Shown piece after piece: positions 16,811 to 24,357 of a stretch of 34,053 nt of DNA; positions within the stretch are counted from its first letter, which is position 1; the number at the start of each line of letters is the position of its first letter. Made by a program: the position numbers and the translations under genes. The DNA is from an uncultured Acidimicrobiales bacterium (GTDB taxonomy: Bacteria > Actinomycetota > Acidimicrobiia > Acidimicrobiales > SHLQ01): NCBI GenBank assembly GCA_937934655.1, contig CALGZB010000091.1:1-34053 (forward strand), given 5' to 3'. The notes under the pieces are model-generated. The model did not search any database. It had not been told where the DNA came from and saw only the letters and a program-made list of their open reading frames with translations.

Positions 16811-18076
16811 GTGCCTAGTGATCCTGTTGTACCTGATGAGCCTGCGCTGGCTCTTGACAGCCCCGACTTTGCCGAGCGCATAGCGGCCCGTGCCAAAGAG
16901 CGTTTGGCGCAACAACAGGCGGCCAGCACTTCTGCGTCCGTCGACGGCACCGTTGCTTCGCAGCCGGGCGTGGCCCAGTTCGGATCTACCCCTTCCGCCC
17001 CATCCGCTCCAGCCGACCAGTTGGTGCCGGAAACGTCTTCGAGCGTTCCCGCGGCCGCAGTGCCCGTTGCGGACACGTCGCCGTCGATAGCGTCGCCCAC
17101 TCCCACACCGGCAGTGCCGACTAATCCGGTCGAAGGAAACCACGTCGCACCGGCCCAACCGCCGGTTTCTGAGCCAACGGCGACAATGGTGCCAAAGGTC
17201 GAGGCTCCCATCGCTGCCGCTCAGACCGTGGCAACGCCAGTCCAGTCCGGTGCAGCGCAGACGACCGCTCCTTCGGCCACGCCCGTTTCTCCCGTTGCGC
17301 CAGCAGTCCAACAGGCGTCGCTAACAGAACCGATGCCAGCTCGGCAACGATCAGCCTCCGACGGCCCCACGACCGCTCCCGCTGCTGTGGCAACGGCGCC
17401 TGCGGCAATGGCGACACCAGCCTCCACGCCACCAGCCTCCGCCCCAACTGCCTCCAGTCCCGCCAGTCCGGTCGATGGCGACGAAGCCATCGCCACCCGT
17501 GACGAAGCCGACTACGACGTCATCAACCCTCGCCTCCGTTCGCTTATCGAATGGGCAGTGGTTGTAGCCGGGGCCCTTGCTGTTGCGCTGGTCATCAAGA
17601 GCTTCCTCCTTCAGGCCTACTTCATCCCTTCGCCGTCGATGGAACAGACCCTGGTCGAGGACGACCGGGTGCTTGTCAACAAGCTCAGCAAAGCCGCAAA
17701 CCGAGGCGATGTCATGGTCTTCAAACGCGAGGTTGTGAATCCCAACGATCCCGAAGATCTCATCAAGCGAGTCATTGGCCTCGAAGGCGAAACCGTCGAA
17801 GCCCGAGACGGCACGATGTTTATCGACGGAAAGATGCTCCAGGAGCCCTACGTCGAGGACGGAATTGCCTCGTTCGGCCCTGTCTGGACCGAAGGCTGCG
17901 CCAACGAACAAGGCGACGGTAACTCATGCACCGTCCCCGAGGGCGGCCTCTTCATGATGGGCGACAACCGCCAGAACTCGCGCGACAGCCGGTTCTTCGG
18001 CCCCATAACCCGCGATCAACTCGTAGGCCGAGCCTTCCTAAAGGTCTGGCCGCTCAACGACATCGAAGCGCTCTGA
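16811..18076 (+). CDS. lepB: Signal peptidase I with long Ala/Pro/Thr-rich N-terminus
   Basis: Membrane serine protease that removes Sec and Tat signal peptides. Catalytic residues are S276 (box B, PSPSMEQTL) and K319 (box D, DLIKRVIGLEGE). Box E, MGDNRQNSRDSRFFG, is intact. One transmembrane helix (about 242-263, AVVVAGALAVALVIKSF) precedes the catalytic domain. Unusual is the first about 225 residues, low-complexity Ala, Pro, Thr and Ser, predicted cytoplasmic and disordered, making the protein 421 aa against roughly 200-290 for the core family. GTG 16811 is 9 nt after a TAGGGT -10-like box; a later start could shorten the tail. Confidence 0.93.
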   Translation: MPSDPVVPDEPALALDSPDFAERIAARAKERLAQQQAASTSASVDGTVASQPGVAQFGSTPSAPSAPADQLVPETSSSVPAAAVPVADTSPSIASPTPTPAVPTNPVEGNHVAPAQPPVSEPTATMVPKVEAPIAAAQTVATPVQSGAAQTTAPSATPVSPVAPAVQQASLTEPMPARQRSASDGPTTAPAAVATAPAAMATPASTPPASAPTASSPASPVDGDEAIATRDEADYDVINPRLRSLIEWAVVVAGALAVALVIKSFLLQAYFIPSPSMEQTLVEDDRVLVNKLSKAANRGDVMVFKREVVNPNDPEDLIKRVIGLEGETVEARDGTMFIDGKMLQEPYVEDGIASFGPVWTEGCANEQGDGNSCTVPEGGLFMMGDNRQNSRDSRFFGPITRDQLVGRAFLKVWPLNDIEAL

Positions 18077-18224
18077 CATTGGTCGCTGCGTCGCGGGCTC
18101 CTTCGCTCTGCGCTTCGCTATGACTCCTTAGCTTCAACCTCGGCCGCCGCCTTCGCTCTGGCCGACTCCCAGCGCTTTGTCGCGGCTCGCTCTACGTCGG
18201 TGCCTGGAACCGGAACCCCTGTTT

Positions 18225-18263
18225 TCCACCTGGCACCGAATGGGTGGTTTGGTGCCAGGTGGA
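18225..18263. repeat. REP-like GGTGCCAGG hairpin between convergent genes
   Basis: Perfect 13-bp inverted repeat TCCACCTGGCACC / GGTGCCAGGTGGA with a 13-nt loop, between lepB (+) and the GDPD gene (-). It may also serve as terminator. The same core recurs at 33976-34008, so this is a dispersed extragenic element. GGTGCCTGGAACC at 18199-18211 is a further related fragment. Confidence 0.85.
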
Positions 18264-18269
18264 CGCTTC

Positions 18270-18989
18270 TTATTGCTGGTGGTAGGTCCTTAGGGCGTCT
18301 GCTATTCGGTCTGAGTGATCGCTGAAGAAGCCGTCGGCTCCCATATCTAGCGACTCACGGATGACCCGCAGGTGCTGGCAATCCCACGAGAACACCTCGA
18401 TCCCGAACCGGTGGAAAATCGCCATATTGCCGCCCGTCCACTCGGTGTTGCGCAGATTGACCGCATCGATCTTGAGCTCGGCCAGCGTTGCCGCATGGCG
18501 TTCGGGCCCCTTCTCCATGGCCGAAAGCTTCGTCGAATGTACAAGCTTGGCTGGACCCGCAGCGTCACGCCATGACGCCAACGTCTCGTGGTTGCGAAAG
18601 CACAGCCAAAGATTCTCGAGAGCCCCGGCGCGCTTTGCAGCCTCGACCGTGGGCACAAAGGCCCCAGCGTCACAGACATCGAGCGAGAGCGGCAGGTCGG
18701 TACCCACCTGGTCATAGAACTCGTCGAGCGAAGGGATATGGCTCGGAAGGTCGGCCCGATCGAATTCTCGGATCGGTTGGCGTTGCACCAACCTTTTGCG
18801 AACAACGCCGTCATGATCGAGCACGGCCACACCATCCTGAGTGATCCAAACATCGCTTTCGAGTCCGGATGCTCCAAGCTTTTTCGCAAGCAGAAACGAT
18901 TCGATGGTGTTGTCGTCGGTGTGAGCGCTGGCGCCACGGTGAGCGAACCCAATGGGAGGGGTCCTCATCGCCGGATTACGGGTCTTCAT
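18270..18989 (-). CDS. Glycerophosphodiester phosphodiesterase family protein
   Basis: 239-aa TIM-barrel hydrolase that splits glycerophosphodiesters into glycerol-3-phosphate and an alcohol. The metal and catalytic residues are present: H17-R18 (FAHRGAS), E44 and D46 (LESDVWITQDG), and H59 (VLDHDG). The usual PENT appears as DDNT. C-terminal signatures EVFSWDCQ and GADGFFSDHSD are also typical. No signal peptide is seen, so it is probably cytoplasmic. ATG 18989 is chosen; ATG 18968 is possible. The frame is open upstream to 19124 but this part is not family-like. It is convergent with lepB. Confidence 0.88.
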   Translation of the reverse strand: MKTRNPAMRTPPIGFAHRGASAHTDDNTIESFLLAKKLGASGLESDVWITQDGVAVLDHDGVVRKRLVQRQPIREFDRADLPSHIPSLDEFYDQVGTDLPLSLDVCDAGAFVPTVEAAKRAGALENLWLCFRNHETLASWRDAAGPAKLVHSTKLSAMEKGPERHAATLAELKIDAVNLRNTEWTGGNMAIFHRFGIEVFSWDCQHLRVIRESLDMGADGFFSDHSDRIADALRTYHQQ

Positions 18990-19217
18990 GGTTCCCAAGC
19001 TACCCGGTTGGCATGCAGGCTCCCGAACGCTTCTGAAGGTCTCTTGGCGCCATTGCAGCTGTGTGACGTTTCCCCTGTATCGAATGGCCCTGTGGATAGC
19101 CCAAAATTTGGGTCTCACGACCAAAAAGTAGGGAAACGAAAGGGTCGATTGGCCTGTTAAGGGGGGTGGCTGGAGTGCCGATAGTTGTGATGTCGCAATG
19201 GAACACGAAAGCTGAAC

Positions 19218-19547
19218 ATGGCAACGATTCGGGCAACATGCCCTTCTTGTGGAGATGTAGAACTGACTACGGCGGATGTCAAAGTCCGCGTATGCCTCGA
19301 TGATGATCGAGGCGAGTATTCGTTCCGCTGTCCAGTGTGCTCAATGACGGTCGTTAAGGCCGCCGAGCACCGCACTATTGACCTATTAGTTGCCTCTGGC
19401 GTTCACATGGATACGTGGACGCTCCCTGAGGAGCTCTACGAAACCAAGTCGGGTGCGCCAATTAGCCACGATGACATCATCGACTTCCACTCGCAGCTGC
19501 ACAACGACAACGTTCTCGTTGAAGCGCTTCAGGACCTGAAAGACTAG
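19218..19547 (+). CDS. Small zinc-ribbon protein
   Basis: 109-aa soluble protein with two CxxC knuckles, C8-PS-C11 and C38-PV-C41, enclosing a beta-rich insert (LTTADVKVRVCLDDDRGEYS); together they should bind one zinc. The C-terminal part (about 50-109) is acidic and helical. It may bind nucleic acid or another protein, but no function is known. It is transcribed alone, between the GDPD gene (-) and tatA/B (+), and is closed by a strong terminator. No obvious Shine-Dalgarno precedes ATG 19218. Confidence 0.75.
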   Translation: MATIRATCPSCGDVELTTADVKVRVCLDDDRGEYSFRCPVCSMTVVKAAEHRTIDLLVASGVHMDTWTLPEELYETKSGAPISHDDIIDFHSQLHNDNVLVEALQDLKD

Positions 19548-19588
19548 CGACGGAGCAAAAGGGCGCATCAGCGCTCACGCTCGTGTCC

Positions 19589-19626
19589 ACGCAACGCTGG
19601 GTTGAACCCAGCGTTGCGTCATTTTT
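19589..19626 (+). terminator. Strong intrinsic terminator
   Basis: Perfect 13-bp stem ACGCAACGCTGGG / CCCAGCGTTGCGT with loop TTGAA, followed by a run of five T at 19622-19626. It lies 42 bp after the zinc-ribbon gene and separates it from tatA/B. Confidence 0.92.
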
Positions 19627-19691
19627 GTCCCGGTTTCGGCGGGCATTCGTTGCGGTGCTTCTTCGGGGCTTCGTTCCGGGACCTGCATAGG

Positions 19692-19697
19692 TAGACT
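19692..19697 (+). promoter_or_regulatory. -10 box of a probable leaderless promoter (tatA/B)
   Basis: TAGACT ends 6 nt before the ATG at 19704, giving a transcript that would begin on the start codon. No Shine-Dalgarno is present. Confidence 0.45.
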
Positions 19698-19703
19698 CGT
19701 CAT

Positions 19704-20168
19704 ATGGGAAACGTGGGTGGTCTTGAAGTCCTCGTAGTGCTTTTAGTAGCGCTCGTTGTCTTGGGCCCGGAGAAGCTTCCCGAAGCGGTGCGCAAAGTCG
19801 GCAACGTCGTTGGTGAACTGCGCCGAGTCTCGAAGAGTTTCCAGGATGAAATGCGCTCGGCCGCGATGCTCGATGAGTTTGGCCTCGAAGCCAAGGCACG
19901 AGACAAAGGCGATGCTGCCGTAGCGGCGAGCAAAGCCAAGCAGGCAGGTATGGAGCCGACCGGAAAAAGCCTGACCGAAAACACCGAACCGTTTACGAAC
20001 ACCGATGCCGAGCTCTCGTCATCCGATGAGTCCGACGCTTCCGCAGCAGCTGCGACCGATGCCTCAAGCCCGGCGCCGAGCAACGGCCCTCCGAGCAATG
20101 GCACGGCCAGTGATGCCGGTGACGACGCCGACGATGATGATCAGCCTCGAATCGAATCCGACGCATAG
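19704..20168 (+). CDS. Twin-arginine translocase TatA/TatB-type subunit
   Basis: 154-aa Tat component. It has the short membrane helix (about residues 5-20, GGLEVLVVLLVALVVL), the G21-P22 hinge in LGPEKLPE, and the amphipathic helix (about 24-60). The GPEKLPE version and long acidic Ser/Ala/Asp-rich tail (from about 90) favour TatB over TatA, but the two cannot be told apart by sequence alone. The second Tat small subunit is probably elsewhere. It is followed 2 nt later by tatC, with which it forms the Tat receptor. In mycobacteria a tatA-tatC pair sits next to pafC in the same way. Confidence 0.88.
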   Translation: MGNVGGLEVLVVLLVALVVLGPEKLPEAVRKVGNVVGELRRVSKSFQDEMRSAAMLDEFGLEAKARDKGDAAVAASKAKQAGMEPTGKSLTENTEPFTNTDAELSSSDESDASAAAATDASSPAPSNGPPSNGTASDAGDDADDDDQPRIESDA

Positions 20169-20170
20169 CG

Positions 20171-20989
20171 GTGGCTGACCCAACGAAACCTTCAACCTCG
20201 TCACAGTCGCGCGTGCCGGCCGCTGACGAAGGCCGTATGACACTCGTCGAGCACCTCACGGAGCTTCGAACTCGCATTATCCGGGCGGCCATAGCGATTG
20301 CCGTTGGGTTCGTAATCTGCTGGTGGAAAGGCCCCGACCTGCTCCAGTTTCTCGTCGAGCCCTACTGCGACACCATCGACCCCGAAGCCATCATCGCCGC
20401 TGGCGGAAAGGTCGGCGAGTGTCAGCTTCTGGTTACCGAGCCGACCGAACAGCTCAACGTGCGGGTCACTACAGCGCTCTATGGCGGGTTCTCGCTGGCG
20501 TTGCCCGTAGTGATGTGGCAACTCTGGCGGTTCATCACACCAGGTCTTTATCCGCACGAGAAGCGCTACGCATTGCCGTTTGTCTTCTCGAGCATGCTGC
20601 TGTTCTGCCTCGGCGTGGGGCTCTCGTACTGGAGCTTGCCCCGAGCGCTCGTGTTCCTTACCGAGATTGGCGGGCTCGACTTTGCCGTCAACTTCAGACC
20701 CCAGCCGTACCTGACCTTTGTTATCAAGATGCTGGTGGCGTTCGGGCTGGGGTTCCAGTTCCCCATCGTGCTGATATTCATGCAACTGGCTGGCATCTTG
20801 TCGGTTGACGCCCTCAAGAGCGGTCGCCGGTACGCAATTGTGGGCATCGTCGTGCTGGTTGCGGTGGTAACCCCCAGTGGCGATCCAATCACCCTGCTGG
20901 TGCTTTCGGTGCCGATGTACATCTTCTACGAGTGCGCGATCCTTTTCGGCGTCTTGAGGGCTAGGCGCCAAAAGGCCGTTGCAACGTGA
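20171..20989 (+). CDS. tatC: Sec-independent protein translocase TatC
   Basis: Six-pass membrane protein that recognises twin-arginine signal peptides. The cytoplasmic N-terminal motif LVEHLTELRTRI, the loop PGLYPHEKRYA and the late VTPSGDPITLL segment are diagnostic. The 272-aa length is normal. It starts with GTG 2 nt after tatA/B and ends just before the helicase (ATG 20997), so the three genes form one unit. The first about 22 residues (Ser/Thr/Pro-rich) are an extra polar extension. Confidence 0.95.
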   Translation: MADPTKPSTSSQSRVPAADEGRMTLVEHLTELRTRIIRAAIAIAVGFVICWWKGPDLLQFLVEPYCDTIDPEAIIAAGGKVGECQLLVTEPTEQLNVRVTTALYGGFSLALPVVMWQLWRFITPGLYPHEKRYALPFVFSSMLLFCLGVGLSYWSLPRALVFLTEIGGLDFAVNFRPQPYLTFVIKMLVAFGLGFQFPIVLIFMQLAGILSVDALKSGRRYAIVGIVVLVAVVTPSGDPITLLVLSVPMYIFYECAILFGVLRARRQKAVAT

Positions 20990-20996
20990 GCCCGAA

Positions 20997-23675
20997 ATGA
21001 CGGACTACGGGTTCACTCTTGATCCGTTTCAGCAGGAGTCGATCGACGTCCTCAAGAGCGGCCGATCGGTTCTGGTCGCCGCCCCCACTGGCTCGGGCAA
21101 GACCGTGGTCGCCGAGTACGCCGTCGAAGAAGCCCGAAGCCTTGGCGAAAAGGTGTTCTACACGACCCCAATCAAGGCGCTGTCGAATCAAAAATACCGG
21201 GACTTTAAGGAAAAATACGGTGCCGATTCGGTCGGTCTACTCACCGGCGACAACGCCGTAAACGGCAACGCCCCCGTTGTGGTGATGACCACCGAAGTTC
21301 TCCGCAACATGTTGTATGCCGGGTCTGATCTGCTCGAGGGGCTCCGATATGTGGTCCTCGACGAGGTCCACTACCTCCAGGACGCTTACCGCGGCGCCGT
21401 GTGGGAAGAAGTGATGATTCATCTGCCGAAGCAGGTTCGGCTCGTTGCCCTATCGGCCACGGTTTCAAACGCAGATGAGCTTGCCGAGTGGATTACCGAG
21501 GTGCGGGGCGAGACTGTTGCCGTGCTCGAGACGACCAGACCGGTCGAGTTACGCGACCTCTACGGCGTTGCCGAGCGCGGATCCTCGCAGCTGCACGTGG
21601 TGCCAGTACTGATCGATGACAAACCCAACCGCGAAGCGTTCCGGTTCGACGTGCAGAGCGGCAGTAAGGGACACGGACGCAACGATCGCAAGGGTCGCAA
21701 AGGTCCGCCCAAGCGTCGCCGGCCGTTCACCACGCCTCGCCGCCTGGACGTCATTCACTACCTTCGCAAACGCGACCTGCTGCCCGGTATCTTCTTCATC
21801 TTCAGTCGTGCCGGCTGTGACGATGCCGTATCGAGTTCGCTTGACTCGGGGATGGACCTCACCACCGAGTCCGAGAAAGAACGGATCGCCGCGATCGCGG
21901 CCAAACGCACCGCGCACCTCTCCGAACGAGATCTCATCGCGCTCGAGTACGAGCGATTCGTCGCTGCCCTCATGCGAGGTGTCGGCGCCCATCACGCAGG
22001 CATGGTTCCGGCGTTCAAGGAAACGGTGGAGCTCTGCTTTGTCGAGGGGCTTATTAAAGCCGTCTTCGCGACCGAGACACTGGCCATGGGCATCAACATG
22101 CCGGCCCGAAGTGTTGTGCTCGACAAGCTCACAAAGTTCACCGGCGAAACTCACGAGTCCCTCACCCCAGGCCAATACACCCAGCTCACCGGGCGCGCCG
22201 GGCGGCGCGGTATCGACCCGCTTGGCCATGCGCTTGTGCTTTGGTCGCCGTACGTCACGTTCGATCAGGTTTCGCGCCTAGCGGGCAGTACCAGCTTCCC
22301 GCTGTTCTCTTCATTCCGGCCGAGCTACAACATGGCGGTCAATCTCGTCCGCAGGGTCGAAGAAGACGCAGCCGGCGATTTGCTTCGTCAGTCGTTCGCT
22401 CAGTTTCAGTCGCGGAGCGCCGTGGCAAAGTTGGCGAAGAAGGTACAGAAGCGCCGGGACGACGTGCGCAAGGCAACCGATGCGCTCACCGCGCCAAGAG
22501 CTGAGGTTGAGTCATCCCGGCCCTCGTCTCGAGGCAGCGAAGGCGGAAGCGTCGGACAAAACCCAGAACTGGCCGACCGGATTGCGAAGACGGTGGACCG
22601 CTTGGCGCCGGGTGACGTTTTGGCGGCATCGGCGACCCACGAACGTGTTGTTGTTGTGTCTACCGCGTTTCGGCGAGGCCAGGCTCGAGTTCGCCTTGTC
22701 AACGAGGTTGGCGATTCGTTCACCGTCGATACCGACGAGTTTCAAGAGCTACCAGACACCATCGGTACGATGTCGCTGCCCGAGCCGTACTCGCCAAACA
22801 GCGACCGGTTTCAAAAGGCAGCCGGCCACGAGCTGTCGCGAACCAGCTTTCGGGCACGGCGTGGCAAGAACCGGGCCAACGACCGGGTGGATCGTGCCTC
22901 CGAATCGGGTGGCGAAAGCGCTGCGTATGACGCTCCCGAGCAGACCTACACCGACGACATGCGGTTCAACCTTGCACTCCTTGATCAGATCGAGGCCGAC
23001 GAGCGCGAGATCGAGATACTGACCAAACGCATGGCCGATCGCGACGGTTCTATCCAGAAACAGTTCGCGGCTGTTCGCAGTGTGCTCGACCAGCTGGGTT
23101 ATCTCGACGGCTGGTCGCTCACCGATCGCGGCGAGATGCTCGTGCGGGTCTACCACGAACGCGATCTGTTGATCACCGAAGCGCTGATGAGCGGCCTGCT
23201 CGATGGCCTTGATGAATCCGAGTTGGCCGGAATGGTCAGCGGGTTTACGTACGAGCATCGCAGCTCGACCCCACCGCCGTCGCCGTGGTTTCCGAGCAAG
23301 ACCGCCCGGCAGCGGTTTGGCGAACTCGCGGCGATGCACGCACGGATCAACCGGCTCGAACGGTCGGCGGGGCTCCCGGAGACAACAGAGCCCGACCCGA
23401 CGGTGTTTGCCTCGGTGCATGCCTGGGCACTGGGTGTCGACCTCGACGATGTGCTCGATGACGATCTCACCGGCGGCGATTTCGTCCGGCAGATCAAACA
23501 GATTATCGACCTCTTGCGGCAGCTTGCGGTCGCTGCTCCAAACCCCGATACCAGACGCCGGTCGGCGGCTGCTGCAGAACGGCTTGACAGGGGAGTGGTG
23601 ACCGCTTCGGGAGCGGTGGCTCCTCCGAGCGAGCCTGATGATGAGGGCGACACCGAAGAGGCTGACGAATCATGA
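20997..23675 (+). CDS. helY: Mtr4/Ski2-type superfamily 2 helicase (HelY-like)
   Basis: 892-aa ATP-dependent RNA/DNA helicase. Walker A is A29-PTGSGK-T36 in AAPTGSGKTVVAEYA, Walker B is D122-EVH, and motif III LSATVSN, motif V TETLAMGINMPAR and motif VI QLTGRAGRRG are all intact. A basic insert lies near residues 220-250 (RNDRKGRKGPPKRRRP). The C-terminal half is the DSHCT-like helical region with an acidic end. ATG 20997 is preferred over upstream TTG 20979, which overlaps tatC. tatA-tatC-helY is the order seen in mycobacteria (Rv2094c-Rv2092c). Likely a role in RNA processing or decay; its substrate is not known. Confidence 0.92.
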   Translation: MTDYGFTLDPFQQESIDVLKSGRSVLVAAPTGSGKTVVAEYAVEEARSLGEKVFYTTPIKALSNQKYRDFKEKYGADSVGLLTGDNAVNGNAPVVVMTTEVLRNMLYAGSDLLEGLRYVVLDEVHYLQDAYRGAVWEEVMIHLPKQVRLVALSATVSNADELAEWITEVRGETVAVLETTRPVELRDLYGVAERGSSQLHVVPVLIDDKPNREAFRFDVQSGSKGHGRNDRKGRKGPPKRRRPFTTPRRLDVIHYLRKRDLLPGIFFIFSRAGCDDAVSSSLDSGMDLTTESEKERIAAIAAKRTAHLSERDLIALEYERFVAALMRGVGAHHAGMVPAFKETVELCFVEGLIKAVFATETLAMGINMPARSVVLDKLTKFTGETHESLTPGQYTQLTGRAGRRGIDPLGHALVLWSPYVTFDQVSRLAGSTSFPLFSSFRPSYNMAVNLVRRVEEDAAGDLLRQSFAQFQSRSAVAKLAKKVQKRRDDVRKATDALTAPRAEVESSRPSSRGSEGGSVGQNPELADRIAKTVDRLAPGDVLAASATHERVVVVSTAFRRGQARVRLVNEVGDSFTVDTDEFQELPDTIGTMSLPEPYSPNSDRFQKAAGHELSRTSFRARRGKNRANDRVDRASESGGESAAYDAPEQTYTDDMRFNLALLDQIEADEREIEILTKRMADRDGSIQKQFAAVRSVLDQLGYLDGWSLTDRGEMLVRVYHERDLLITEALMSGLLDGLDESELAGMVSGFTYEHRSSTPPPSPWFPSKTARQRFGELAAMHARINRLERSAGLPETTEPDPTVFASVHAWALGVDLDDVLDDDLTGGDFVRQIKQIIDLLRQLAVAAPNPDTRRRSAAAAERLDRGVVTASGAVAPPSEPDDEGDTEEADES

Positions 23676-24271
23676 TTGAACGATTTGCCGACTGGGGCGA
23701 GAACGGCCCGTTACCCGATAACGGTGTGGTCGCGACCTCCGACCGCGCCGCGGCGCTCGTGATCGCCAACGCTGTCGACGAGGTGCCGCCCGTCGGACTG
23801 ATTGCCGGCGACCTTCGGCGCACGCTCGGCGGCCGACGAGGCCGCGGGCAAATGCGCCATCCCGACGCGGCCCGTGCGGTGGTCGACTACGGACTGGTGC
23901 GGTTCGAAGACACCGAGCTCCCGTTCGTTGCCCACGTAGTGGCTCGACGGTCACTCACCCGCGGTCGGGTGATTGCGGTCATGAACGCTGCGTTCGTAGG
24001 CAAGTGGAACGTCGCGCCTCGCTCGCACCCCTCCGACGGTGTGTTCGAGGTCCTCGATGTCACGATGTCCTTTTCGGACCGCGTAAAGGCCCGCCGGCGT
24101 CTTCCCGCCGGCACCCATATTCCGCACCCGGCGATCCACCAGCAGCGCGGCGCAACGTTTGAATTTCAGCTCGATAAGCCGCTCGACCTTTGGGTCGATG
24201 GCAAGAACGTGGCGCGTGTCGACAACTTCTCGGTGGTGTTGGTTCCCGATGGTTTGCCGATTGTTGTGTAG
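23672..24271 (+). CDS. Lone YegS/DagK C-terminal-domain-like protein
   Basis: 199-aa protein coupled to helY by a 4-bp overlap. Its second half resembles the beta-sandwich C-terminal domain of diacylglycerol/lipid kinases (YegS family): KWNVAPRSHPSDGVFEVLDV, then KARRRLPAGTHIPHP and the end LDLWVDGKNVARVDNF, parallel to 'P.a.p.DG.ldv', 'G.h...p' and 'vDGe' of that domain. The nucleotide-binding GGDG domain of a kinase is not present, so it is probably not a kinase. Residues 1-100 are of unknown fold. This may be a lipid-binding protein. The domain call is from pattern recognition only. Confidence 0.6.
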   Translation: MIERFADWGENGPLPDNGVVATSDRAAALVIANAVDEVPPVGLIAGDLRRTLGGRRGRGQMRHPDAARAVVDYGLVRFEDTELPFVAHVVARRSLTRGRVIAVMNAAFVGKWNVAPRSHPSDGVFEVLDVTMSFSDRVKARRRLPAGTHIPHPAIHQQRGATFEFQLDKPLDLWVDGKNVARVDNFSVVLVPDGLPIVV

Positions 24272-24295
24272 CCAGAGCAGGTCAGGAGCATGCAC

Positions 24296-24311
24296 GTGAC
24301 GAATTCGTCAC
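24296..24311. promoter_or_regulatory. Perfect 16-bp palindrome upstream of the ThyX-like gene
   Basis: GTGACGAATTCGTCAC is a perfect 16-bp palindrome located 46 bp before the GTG of the double ThyX gene and upstream of a possible -10 box TACAGT (24344-24349). A dimeric transcription factor site is likely; its protein is unknown. Confidence 0.55.
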
Positions 24312-24357
24312 CTCAGGTCCACTCCTTGTTGAATGATCGCGCCTACAGTTTCGCCTC

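Noticed and set aside
20201-20971. 256-codon antisense open frame over tatC
   Set aside because: Mirror of a membrane protein gene with no motif; tatC is certain.
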